Source of the DNA: Pseudomonas sp. CC6-YY-74
Lineage (GTDB): Bacteria > Pseudomonadota > Gammaproteobacteria > Pseudomonadales > Pseudomonadaceae
Direction of reading: 5' to 3'
Assembly: GCF_002025205.1 (NCBI RefSeq)
Contig: NZ_CP019947.1
Coordinates: forward strand, 503,501 to 567,500
Length of the DNA stretch: 64,000 bases
Part shown: positions 16,390-23,163 of the stretch, in pieces
Layout: every line of letters starts with the position of its first letter
Position numbering within the stretch: the stretch's first letter is position 1
Made by a program: the position numbers and the translations under genes
Notes under the pieces: model-generated
The model's input: only the letters and a program-made list of their open reading frames with translations
What the model was told of the DNA's origin: nothing
Database searches by the model: none

Positions 16390-18023
16390 GCGTCGGCCCA
16401 CTGTACGTAGCAGACGTCCACCGGCATGCCGTGCTCGGCGCAGAACGCCAGCCAGCGGCGCTGGTTGTCCTGCAGGCGGTCGCCGGGGCCTTTGACCTCG
16501 ATCATCCGGTAGCGCCGCTGCGCCGGCCAGAACTGGATCAGGTCGGGCATGCCCGCGCGGTTGGCCTTGATATCACCCAGCAGGCGCTGGAACCAGGCCC
16601 GCAGGTGCGTCGCCGGCAGGCAGTCGAGGGCTTGCTCCAGTAACTGTGGATCGAGGGCGTTCCAGAACACGAAGGGCGACTGGACGCCGTATTTGTCGGC
16701 ATAGGTCTGGCGGATCGTGCTCTTGTAGGCATCTGAATCCAGTTGCGCCAGGCAGGCGACGAACAGTTCGGCGCGGCGCGGCTGGAAGTCGGGGCTGAGC
16801 AGATCCAGTGGACCGCTCTGGAACGGATGGAAGAACGCGCCCGGCAGCGGGGCGAAGATCGCCGGCCAGCAGAGCAGGCCGAACAGGCTGCAGATCAGGC
16901 TGTTCTCGACGTAGTGCACCGGCGCGTCCGCTTCGCTCAGGTGCAGCTTGACCCCGTATTCGACACTCTGCCCTGCGGGCCTGGGCAGGCACAGGTCGAG
17001 GCGGGCCGGTGCGGGCGGCTTGGGTTTGGTTGGTTGGGCCAGGCCGAGCTGGCGGCGCAGACGCAGCAGCACGCGCTCCAGCCCTTGTGCTTCGGCCTCG
17101 TTTTCCGCTGCCACGGCCGCCTGGCAGGCCAGCTCATGCGCTTCGGCGGCGCGGCCCAGGCGTTCCAGTACGCGGATGCGGCGCAGGCGGGCGCCGGTAA
17201 ATGGGCAGTCGACATAGCAGGCCAGGGCGTTTTCCAGCTCCCCGGCGCGCTCCAGATGCTGGCCCAGGCGAAACCGCAGCTTGGCCCGGCGCATGGCGAG
17301 AAAGGGCGTGGCGCAGTCCAGCGCAGCGATCTGTTGCAGCACTTCGGCGACCGGCTCGCCGGCCTCGCCACGTTCATGGCAGCGTTGCAGCGCCAGGTAG
17401 CAGTCCAGCTCTGCGCGCTGGCGGAATACCCGGGAGTCGGCACTCAGCGCGACCGGCTCGTAGCGGAAGATGCCCAGGTCGGCGAGGACGAACTCCGACC
17501 AGTCCTGCTGCAGGTTGCCGAAAAACAGCAGGCGCAGGCGTTCGCAGAGCGGATTGATGACCAGGCTGTAAACCTGCTCGTCGAGCCCTGGGCACCAGTC
17601 GGCAAAGCTGCGCGACCGGCTGTGCTCGGCGGCCAGCTGAGCGAGCAACTGAGGTTTCTTCAAGGCTTTGTGTGCGCGCGCGGCGAAAGCCTCGAGCAGT
17701 TCTTCCTTGCGCAGCAGCTCGAACAACTCTGCCAGCGACAGCTCGGCGTCATGCCGAATCCAGCCGGCGTCGAGCAGCGCCTGGGCGGCGTGCAGCGGGC
17801 AGCCAATCTCGGCGTAGGCCAGCTTGCTGGCGCGAAAATGCGGGCCCTTGCGCATGATCATGCGGACCAGCAACGCCTGGCTGGGCAGCGCCAGTTCGCC
17901 GAAGCGGCGCAGGAATGCCTGCTCCTCGGCCAGCAACAGGTCGTGATGTCGCTCCTGGAGCCAGGTCAGGGCTTTATGGAAGTTGCACAGGTAATACAGG
18001 CTGGGGTCGAGCTGAGGCTGCAT
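16386..18023 (-). CDS. fan1: FAN1-type VRR-NUC structure-specific nuclease
   Basis: About 545 residues. It is a bacterial homologue of the FANCD2/FANCI-associated nuclease FAN1, which cuts 5'-flap structures and helps unhook DNA crosslinks. The C-terminal VRR-NUC domain carries the catalytic residues NRAGMPDLIQFWP...RMIEVKGPGDRLQDNQ (PD...EVK). The middle has TPR-like helices (ERAGELENALACY, LERLGRAAEAHELA), and the N-terminus has the winged-helix-like SAP-type region (RKGPHFRASKLAYAEIG). Start: the longer frame opens at 18047, but that ATG lies inside a LexA-like box; 18023 fits the homologue N-terminus (DPSLYYLCNF). It forms a two-gene repair operon with the Rad3-type helicase. Confidence 0.9.
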   Translation of the reverse strand: MQPQLDPSLYYLCNFHKALTWLQERHHDLLLAEEQAFLRRFGELALPSQALLVRMIMRKGPHFRASKLAYAEIGCPLHAAQALLDAGWIRHDAELSLAELFELLRKEELLEAFAARAHKALKKPQLLAQLAAEHSRSRSFADWCPGLDEQVYSLVINPLCERLRLLFFGNLQQDWSEFVLADLGIFRYEPVALSADSRVFRQRAELDCYLALQRCHERGEAGEPVAEVLQQIAALDCATPFLAMRRAKLRFRLGQHLERAGELENALACYVDCPFTGARLRRIRVLERLGRAAEAHELACQAAVAAENEAEAQGLERVLLRLRRQLGLAQPTKPKPPAPARLDLCLPRPAGQSVEYGVKLHLSEADAPVHYVENSLICSLFGLLCWPAIFAPLPGAFFHPFQSGPLDLLSPDFQPRRAELFVACLAQLDSDAYKSTIRQTYADKYGVQSPFVFWNALDPQLLEQALDCLPATHLRAWFQRLLGDIKANRAGMPDLIQFWPAQRRYRMIEVKGPGDRLQDNQRRWLAFCAEHGMPVDVCYVQWADA

Positions 18024-18037
18024 GGGAAAACCGAATA

Positions 18038-18053
18038 CTGTTTGCATGTACAG
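18038..18053 (-). promoter_or_regulatory. LexA (SOS) box candidate for the fan1-helicase operon
   Basis: CTGTTTGCATGTACAG is a 16-base CTG-N10-CAG palindrome with CTGT/ACAG ends, as in the gammaproteobacterial LexA consensus. A TTGCAA hexamer about 20 bases upstream could be the -35 element. The box sits immediately before the preferred fan1 start and spans the alternative one. The match is by eye; the regulation is inferred, and it is consistent with a DNA repair operon. Confidence 0.65.
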
Positions 18054-18513
18054 ATATCAGCGCGCCGCTCGCTTTGCAACGAGCAGGGGATGGGAGGCTG
18101 AGTCCGGCGCCCAGGTGTGGCGAGTTCAGAAGAGTTGTGAGCAGCGCGGCACACGTGGCAAGCCGCTGGCACAGGGCGCTATCGTAGGGTGGCGTTGAGC
18201 GCAGCGATAGCCATCACCGCGAAGATCAACCCGCACGTGGGCAGGCTTGCAGTTGCTGCTGCCAACCATTGCCGGGCAGGGGCGTGATTGATGGATGAGC
18301 GAGGGGTATTGCAGCGCTCAAACCTACGCAGCCCGCCGCATCCTACAAACGCCGTCACCCCTGGGATTGCCTTCCGGCCGCTGCCAAGACCGCACTCGGC
18401 ATAGCGACGGCGCGAACCGACGGCAGAATCCGCCTCCGACTGCTTTACTTGAGCGCGGCAGCCGCACCGTCAATACTGAGCCGGCTTCGATCATCCACCC
18501 CGTAAGGATTCCC
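18054..18513. other. intergenic region with GTAGGGTGG repeat fragment
   Basis: 460 bases between the divergent fan1 and lipoprotein genes. At 18184-18235 there is CGTAGGGTGGCGTTGAGCGC..., a fragment of the common GTAGGGTGG intergenic repeat. The region 18318-18350 (CCTACGCAGCCCGCCGCATC) looks like a degenerate partner in inverse orientation. No convincing gene: an open frame from 18295 into the lipoprotein has no ribosome site. Confidence 0.4.
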
Positions 18514-18939
18514 ATGCGATTGATTTGTGCAGTTCTGCCCCTGCTGGCGTTGGCCGGTTGTTCGTCCTTTCAGGCTGCTCCCGAGAAGGTGAGCGCGGTG
18601 CCCAGTGAACGCTTGCTGGCCTACCAGCAGCCAGTCGAGGGCGGCGGGCTGATCGTGGTCAACCGCGACCTGGGCATGCTCGGCGGCGGCTGCTACGTGG
18701 CGGTGCTGGTCGATCGCCAAGTGGCGGCGCGCATCGGCATGGGCGAACAGGCGCGCTTCCATGTGCCGCCGGGTAACCGGGTGGTCGGCATTGGCATCGA
18801 TGAGGCTGACGACACCCTCTGCGGCAAGGGCCGGCTGCGCCGCGAACTGGCTGTGCGGGTAGCAGAGGGTGAAAGCCAGCACCTGCGCATCATCAGTGAA
18901 GCCAAGAGCGGATTCGATATCCGTCCTGCCACGCCCTGA
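18514..18939 (+). CDS. small outer-membrane-type lipoprotein, function unknown
   Basis: 141-residue protein beginning MRLICAVLPLLALAGCSSFQ: a lipoprotein signal peptide with lipobox LAGC and Ser at +2, which favours outer-membrane sorting. The mature part has a repeated small beta-rich pattern (VVNRDLGMLGGGCYVAVLVD, RFHVPPGNRVVGIGID, AVRVAEGESQHLRI). This resembles the DUF2846-like or PEGA-like beta-sandwich of bacterial lipoproteins with an attached carbohydrate-binding flavour, but I cannot assign a family with certainty. ATG 18514 is chosen because AAGGA lies 6 bases upstream and the signal peptide starts here. It is followed by an unrelated DUF808 gene. Function unknown. Confidence 0.8.
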   Translation: MRLICAVLPLLALAGCSSFQAAPEKVSAVPSERLLAYQQPVEGGGLIVVNRDLGMLGGGCYVAVLVDRQVAARIGMGEQARFHVPPGNRVVGIGIDEADDTLCGKGRLRRELAVRVAEGESQHLRIISEAKSGFDIRPATP

Positions 18940-18956
18940 TTGCTCGCAAGACTGAA

Positions 18957-19001
18957 AGGCTGTGAAAAAATGCTTACCTACTGCGACCGCCTCCAGACGC
19001 C
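18957..19001 (+). repeat. CCTACTGCG-type intergenic repeat, copy A
   Basis: AGGCTGTGAAAAAATGCTTA...CCTACTGCGACCGCCTCCAGACGCC. About 80 percent of positions match 34576-34621 (GAGCCTGTGAAACAAC...CCTACTGCGGCCGTCTCCAAACGCC). It is a second, different dispersed non-coding repeat family, lying just after a stop codon in both places. Confidence 0.6.
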
Positions 19002-19154
19002 CGCTGCTGGCGCTCGATATGTTCACAGCCTCTGAGCCTTGGCCACTGGGGATTTCCCAGCAGCCTGCAGTGCTGATCTACTACAGCTCCCCATTACTGG
19101 GAGCGGCGGTTAGCGAGCGCGCCGTTGAGAATCTGCTTGTCGAGGAAAATATCC

Positions 19155-20108
19155 GTGGCCGGAACCAGCCTGTTAGCTCTGCTTGACGATATCGCCAGCA
19201 TGCTCGACGACGTGGCGTCGATGACCAAGATCGCCGCGAAGAAGAGCGCGGGCATGCTGGGTGACGACCTGGCCTTGAATGCCCAGCAGGTCTCGGGGGT
19301 CAAGGCCGAGCGCGAGCTGCCGGTGGTTTGGGCGGTTGCCAAGGGGTCGCTGCTGAACAAACTGATTCTGGTGCCGGCGGCGCTGGTTATCAGTTTGCTG
19401 GCGCCCTGGGTGGTTACCCCGCTGCTGATGCTTGGCGGCGCTTTTCTCTGCTATGAAGGTTTCGAGACGCTGGCCCACAAACTGCGGCCCAGCAAGGATA
19501 AGGAGCAGGCACACAAAGCCGAGCTGACGGCCGCATTGACCAACCCCGCCATCGATCTGGTCGCTTTTGAGCGCGACAAGATCAAGGGGGCGGTGCGTAC
19601 CGACTTCATTCTCTCGGCGGAAATCATCGTTATCACCCTCGGCACCGTGACCGGCCAGCCTCTGGTCACTCAGCTCGGCGTGCTCGCCGGCATCGCCCTG
19701 CTCATGACTGTCTGCGTCTATGGGCTGGTGGCCGGCATCGTCAAGCTGGACGACGGCGGCCTGTACCTTTCCCAGCGCAGTGGCAGCGGCCTGGTCGGGC
19801 GCCTGCAGCGCAGTATCGGTGGCGGCATTCTCAGCGCCGCGCCCTACCTGATGAAGAGCCTGGCGGTGATTGGCACGGTGGCGATGTTCATGGTCGGCGG
19901 CGGCATCCTCAGTCACGGCATTCCAGGAGTTCAAGCACTGATCGAAGGCTTCGCCCACGGCCTGCAAGCCGTGCCGACACTCGGCGGCGCACTGGCGACG
20001 ATTACCCCAACGCTGCTGGACATGCTGCTGGGTGTGCTGGCCGGCGCGCTGGTGCTGGTCGGGGTGACGGCCTTGGGGCGCCTGTACCGGGTGTTCAAGT
20101 CGGCATAG
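19155..20108 (+). CDS. DUF808 family inner-membrane protein (YedI-like)
   Basis: 317-residue membrane protein of the DUF808/YedI family. The family N-terminus AGTSLLALLDDIASMLDDVASMTKIAAKKSAGMLGDDLALNAQQVSG is present, beginning at a GTG codon (19155) with GAGGAAA about 7 bases before it. The upstream in-frame ATG at 19125 is less likely. Hydrophobic helices occur near residues 70-110 (LILVPAALVISLLAPWVVTPLLMLGG), 160-225, 245-270 and 290-312, giving perhaps six to eight membrane passes. The family is widespread but its biochemical role is not known. It is transcribed alone, read towards the accessory island. Confidence 0.88.
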   Translation: MAGTSLLALLDDIASMLDDVASMTKIAAKKSAGMLGDDLALNAQQVSGVKAERELPVVWAVAKGSLLNKLILVPAALVISLLAPWVVTPLLMLGGAFLCYEGFETLAHKLRPSKDKEQAHKAELTAALTNPAIDLVAFERDKIKGAVRTDFILSAEIIVITLGTVTGQPLVTQLGVLAGIALLMTVCVYGLVAGIVKLDDGGLYLSQRSGSGLVGRLQRSIGGGILSAAPYLMKSLAVIGTVAMFMVGGGILSHGIPGVQALIEGFAHGLQAVPTLGGALATITPTLLDMLLGVLAGALVLVGVTALGRLYRVFKSA

Positions 20109-20208
20109 GCGGCCAGGACTCTGGGCGGTCTCGATCATGAGCCGGCTGATAAGAGCTATTTGACCCGAGCAAACGCCTGCGGGGTAACGCGCCAGCGACG
20201 TGCCTTAT

Positions 20209-20284
20209 GCATAGCGTTTGGTTAAGGGGCTGGCTTTAGCCAGTCCCAGTGAGGGCAGCGAACGACTTGAACCACTAGTTAGAC
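20209..20284 (-). repeat. attC-like integron recombination site A (3' end of the gene cassette)
   Basis: On the minus strand it starts with GTCTAAC (20278-20284), a perfect R'' box (RYYYAAC) that contains the stop codon of the cassette gene. The L'' box GGTTCAAG (20266-20273) and L' box CTTAACC (20220-20226) pair, leaving one extra unpaired base in L'', a hallmark of attC. A central palindrome ACTGGCTAAAGCCAG lies between. The R' end reads GCTATGC instead of GTTRRRY, so this outer end is degenerate. The middle is almost identical to site B. Confidence 0.8.
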
Positions 20285-20665
20285 GGCACCTGCGCCAAGC
20301 CAGGTGAGCGCCGCTACGATCGATAGCGCGATCCAGCCAGGGTGCCGCCCCTTGGTTCCGACGAGCACAAGAACCGCTCCCCCAAGATTGGCGAAAACGA
20401 TGGCGCCAGCCACGAGCGATGCAGACATGGTGTGGCCCAGCGCCAGTTGGAGTAGCAAGCCCGCGAACGCCCAGCCAAATAATGTGGCGAGGTGCCACGT
20501 GGCCCAAATGATTCGGACGTGGCGTTCACGCAGCGGTGGGGCACCTAGCGCCGGCACCAGGCTGCCATTACGGAGGTGTCGAAAGATGAGAATCTCGCCA
20601 AATGCCGAGTGCACTAGGCCGGTTACTGCCGAGAGTATTGCTGCAACTAAATACGGGGTTTGCAT
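20279..20665 (-). CDS. integron-cassette-encoded small membrane protein
   Basis: 128-residue hydrophobic protein with about four transmembrane helices (residues about 5-25, 50-70, 75-97 and 107-126). It also has conserved-looking histidines in GLVHSAFGEILIFRHLR and RHVRIIWATWHLATLFGWAF. No family with known function is recognised. The gene fills a classical gene cassette: its TAA stop lies inside the R'' box of attC site A, and its ATG is 28 bases after the R' box (GTTAGGC) of site B. It reads away from the integrase remnant at 22765-23163, as cassettes do. GC content is lower than its neighbours. It is likely acquired; function unknown. Confidence 0.8.
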   Translation of the reverse strand: MQTPYLVAAILSAVTGLVHSAFGEILIFRHLRNGSLVPALGAPPLRERHVRIIWATWHLATLFGWAFAGLLLQLALGHTMSASLVAGAIVFANLGGAVLVLVGTKGRHPGWIALSIVAALTWLGAGAV

Positions 20666-20692
20666 GCGGATATTCTTAAGGCTCGGTGTGGC

Positions 20693-20757
20693 GCCTAACG
20701 TTCAGGTTAAGGGGCTGGCTTTAGCCAGTCCCAGTGAGCGTAGCGAACGGCTTGAAT
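20693..20757 (-). repeat. attC-like integron recombination site B (interrupted)
   Basis: On the minus strand, the right half is intact: L' CTTAACC (20705-20711) and R' GTTAGGC (20693-20699, matches GTTRRRY). The central palindrome and the L'' core TTCAAG (20751-20756) match site A. Beyond L'' the expected RYYYAAC box is missing and the sequence changes to the region that leads into an IS110/IS1111-type transposase fragment. The site therefore looks cut by that insertion. Confidence 0.75.
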
Positions 20758-21012
20758 GCTGTAATGGACTCTCCCCGCGCCACAGTTCTATACCGAGAGT
20801 GGTGGTGACTGATCATTGGGAGAGGCGTTATGAAGCGAATTTCGGCTGATCTGGTCAAGTCCGTTTACCACGTTGCCGAGAGTGTCCGTTCCGGCCAGGT
20901 GGTGCAGCGTAAGCGGCTGAACCGAGAGGCGTTTAGGCGATATATACAGGAGCAGGCCGAGCCGGACGAGTGGCTAATGGAGGCCTGTGGCACGGCGCAT
21001 TACTGGGGCCGC
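20758..21012 (+). mobile_element. IS110/IS1111-type insertion sequence remnant
   Basis: The frame opening at 20830 encodes the N-terminus of an IS110-superfamily (IS1111 group) DEDD transposase: MKRISADLVKSVYHVAESVR, then KRLNREAFRRYIQEQ and LMEACGTAHYWGRVAL, with the first catalytic Asp in SADLVKS. After residue about 61 the family match stops abruptly and the reading frame runs into AT-rich DNA (SFLLYEARFISMYFYLF) to a stop at 21090. Only about 60 of about 340 residues remain, so it is dead. It begins directly at the lost edge of attC site B. The IS1111-attC group is known to insert specifically into attC sites, which fits. Confidence 0.75.
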
Positions 21013-21201
21013 GTGGCGCTGTCATTTTTACTGTATGAAGCTCGATTTATCAGTATGTATTTTTATCTTTTTCTTCTGTTGCGTTTTTAAATAAAATCGA
21101 TTTGGCCATCATCATTTACCATTTAGTAAAGATGATTTAAGACAATGCCAGTGTTAAAAAACAGCCGATATCGTAGGCGGTCATATGATTTTTAATGACT
21201 T

Positions 21202-21684
21202 TTATGTGTTTTCTTTCTCTGTGTTTTCTTTCTCTGTTTTTTCTATAGCTGCACTTAGTTTTTGATATATACCGAGCGCCACAATTAAAATCGCTGATAC
21301 CATGATGAGTAAAGCTGGATACAGTAAAAGGCTAAGGTCTTTCGTTCCTGCTTTAAATATAAAAACCAACCCTTCAATGCTGACAGCAATAGTAATTATT
21401 ACAATTATTTTTGTAATTGTTCTTCTGGCTTCTTTAGGGTCTCGCAGCTCTTTTTCCTTAAATACTTCTTCTTCCATCATATACTGTGCAACATCAATAA
21501 TGGCTGCAGCTATTATGATAGCGGCTACAGACTGAAGCATTAGTGGAATAAATCCAGTGTCATCCTTTATTCCGGAAATGACGTCATAAACAGACCACAG
21601 CATAATTATCAGGGATAGGAGTATAAGAACTACAGCCGCGAACAGGTGAACTCCAGAGAATATAGTATTAAACAATTTTTTCAT
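21202..21684 (-). CDS. AT-rich orphan membrane protein, function unknown
   Basis: 160-residue protein with four clear membrane helices (about residues 8-32, 46-66, 90-112 and 120-142) and a charged tail ending in a twice-repeated TEKEN unit, encoded by a 15-base tandem repeat at 21206-21235. The gene is strongly AT-rich with A/T-ending codons, unlike everything around it, so it was acquired from elsewhere. It reads in the same direction as the gene cassette and lies between it and the integrase remnant, so it may be a former cassette, but no attC site could be seen next to it. It resembles no family I recognise. It is bounded by the IS1111-type remnant and the IS30 element. Confidence 0.7.
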   Translation of the reverse strand: MKKLFNTIFSGVHLFAAVVLILLSLIIMLWSVYDVISGIKDDTGFIPLMLQSVAAIIIAAAIIDVAQYMMEEEVFKEKELRDPKEARRTITKIIVIITIAVSIEGLVFIFKAGTKDLSLLLYPALLIMVSAILIVALGIYQKLSAAIEKTEKENTEKENT

Positions 21685-21701
21685 ATTTTTTGACCTTTAA
21701 G

Positions 21702-21715
21702 AGTTCCTGAACTCA
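21702..21715. repeat. perfect palindrome next to the IS30 end
   Basis: GAGTTCCTGAACTC, six-base perfect arms with a 2-base centre, ending 5 bases before the left end of the IS30-family element. IS30-type transposases often choose palindromic or inverted-repeat targets, so this may be the target structure. It also lies just upstream of the AT-rich gene start and could be its operator. Confidence 0.45.
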
Positions 21716-21719
21716 TAGA

Positions 21720-22757
21720 ATAAGTGCAACGTTTGAGACGACAGGCAGAGAGCCAGCCACCGGTAGAATCCAGGCTCTCACACCGAAGGATTCAAGCGCA
21801 GATGACTACGCCTTACCGGCAGCTGACTCAGGGCCAACGTTACCAGATTGAGGCCGGTTTAATCGCCGGCAATAACCAGATCAGCCTTGCTAAACAGCTT
21901 GGCGTGCATCCCGCGACCATCAGCCGAGAGATCCGCCGCAACTGCGCAGAAAACCGCTACGCAGCTGTTTCAGCGACCCAGAAAAGCGATGCGCGCCGTG
22001 CCCAAGCACACAAGTACTGCAAGCCCGTTGCCTGGTTCCGTCACTACCTGCCGATCTGGCTTCAGCACGGGATGAGCCCAGAACAAATTGCTCATCGTTT
22101 AAAGCAAGAGCGGCCTGATGACACTGCGAGTCATGAGTGGATTTACCAATTCATCGCCATCGACAAGCGCCGTGGCGGTGATTTGTATACGCACCTTCGC
22201 CACCGTCGGAAATGCTACCGAAAGCGCTACGGAAGCCACGACCGACGCGGACAACTACGAAATCGCGTGTCGATCAGTGAGCGGCCTGCTGAGGTCGAAA
22301 CACGTGAACGGCTAGGCGATTGGGAGGGTGATACGGTGCACGGCCTCGGCGGCAATATCGTGACGTTGGTTGATCGAAAAAGCGGCTACCTGAGCGCCTA
22401 CCCGGTCAAGCGCAGAACACGGAGACAGGTGACGCGAGCAATCAACCTGCTGCTCAAGGGTCATGTGGCAAACACGTTGACGCTGGACAATGGCCGGGAG
22501 TTTGCCGGCCATGAATGCATCGCCCGCAAGAGCCAATGCGCGGTCTATTTTGCTGACCCGTATTCGTCTTGGCAGCGCGGCAGCAATGAAAATGCGAATG
22601 GCCTGTTGCGGCAGTATTTTCCCAAGGGCAGCGACTTTAGCAAGCTGACTGTGGAGGCCGTTAATCAGGCGGTAATGAAGATCAATTTACGACCACGCAA
22701 ACGCTTGGGCTGGAAGACACCATACGAAGTACAAGCAGGGGTAAGCGTTGCACTTAT
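21720..22757. mobile_element. IS30-family insertion sequence, apparently intact
   Basis: About 1.04 kb bounded by inverted ends ATAAGTGCAACG (21720-21731) and its complement CGTTGCACTTAT (22746-22757). It holds one full-length transposase gene whose last codons overlap the right end. A short direct target repeat could not be made out with certainty. The element sits immediately upstream of, and truncates, the integron integrase remnant. Confidence 0.8.
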
Positions 22758-22764
22758 GCGTTGA
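21802..22764 (+). CDS. IS30-family transposase
   Basis: 320-residue DDE transposase. The N-terminal helix-turn-helix of the IS30 type is LTQGQRYQIEAGLIAGNNQI and AKQLGVHPATISREIRRNC. The catalytic core shows the three acidic residues in GDWEGDTVHG, LTLDNGREFAGH and GSNENANGLLRQYFPKG. The length is complete for the family. ATG 21802 matches the usual family start (MTTPYRQLTQGQRYQI). A further 26 in-frame codons upstream to 21724 lie within the inverted end and are probably not translated. The stop codon lies a few bases outside the visible inverted repeat. The enzyme looks functional. Confidence 0.92.
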   Translation: MTTPYRQLTQGQRYQIEAGLIAGNNQISLAKQLGVHPATISREIRRNCAENRYAAVSATQKSDARRAQAHKYCKPVAWFRHYLPIWLQHGMSPEQIAHRLKQERPDDTASHEWIYQFIAIDKRRGGDLYTHLRHRRKCYRKRYGSHDRRGQLRNRVSISERPAEVETRERLGDWEGDTVHGLGGNIVTLVDRKSGYLSAYPVKRRTRRQVTRAINLLLKGHVANTLTLDNGREFAGHECIARKSQCAVYFADPYSSWQRGSNENANGLLRQYFPKGSDFSKLTVEAVNQAVMKINLRPRKRLGWKTPYEVQAGVSVALMR

Positions 22765-23163
22765 ATTCAGGCCTGGAAAAGCCATGAGCCTTTCTATCAA
22801 GCGCCGGTCAGCCTACCGTTTGCGCTGCGCCGCAAGTATCCGAACGCACCGCGCTCGTTCGAGTGGCAATGGCTGTTTCCTTCCACCAGCCTGTGCCCGG
22901 ACGAGGATGGCCAGATCGTGCGCCATCACATTCACGTCAGCTCCATCCAGAAAGCGGTCAAGCAGGCGCTGCATCGCTCTTGCGTGCACAAGCCCGCCAG
23001 CTGTCATGCCTTCAGGCACACCTTTGCCACCGAGTTGCTCAGGCGCGGCAGCGACATTCGTACCGTGCAGACGCTGCTGGGACATGCGGATGTGCGGACC
23101 ACGCAGATCTATACGCATGTGCTGGGCCAGGGTTTTGCCGAGGTGCAGAGCCCTTTGGGCTAG
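22765..23163 (+). pseudogene. intI: integron integrase IntI, C-terminal remnant truncated by IS30
   Basis: An open frame of 133 codons with no start, running directly out of the IS30 element. It matches the C-terminal 40 percent of integron tyrosine recombinases. The IntI-specific insert that XerC/D lack is present ([20 protein letters not shown] then QWLFPSTSL). It is followed by [17 protein letters not shown], the box II His-Arg ([13 protein letters not shown]), [16 protein letters not shown], the catalytic Tyr in IYTHVLGQG, and the typical end VQSPLG. The first catalytic Arg and the whole N-terminal half are missing, so it is inactive. It reads away from the attC sites and cassette, the normal integron geometry. 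Confidence 0.85.
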
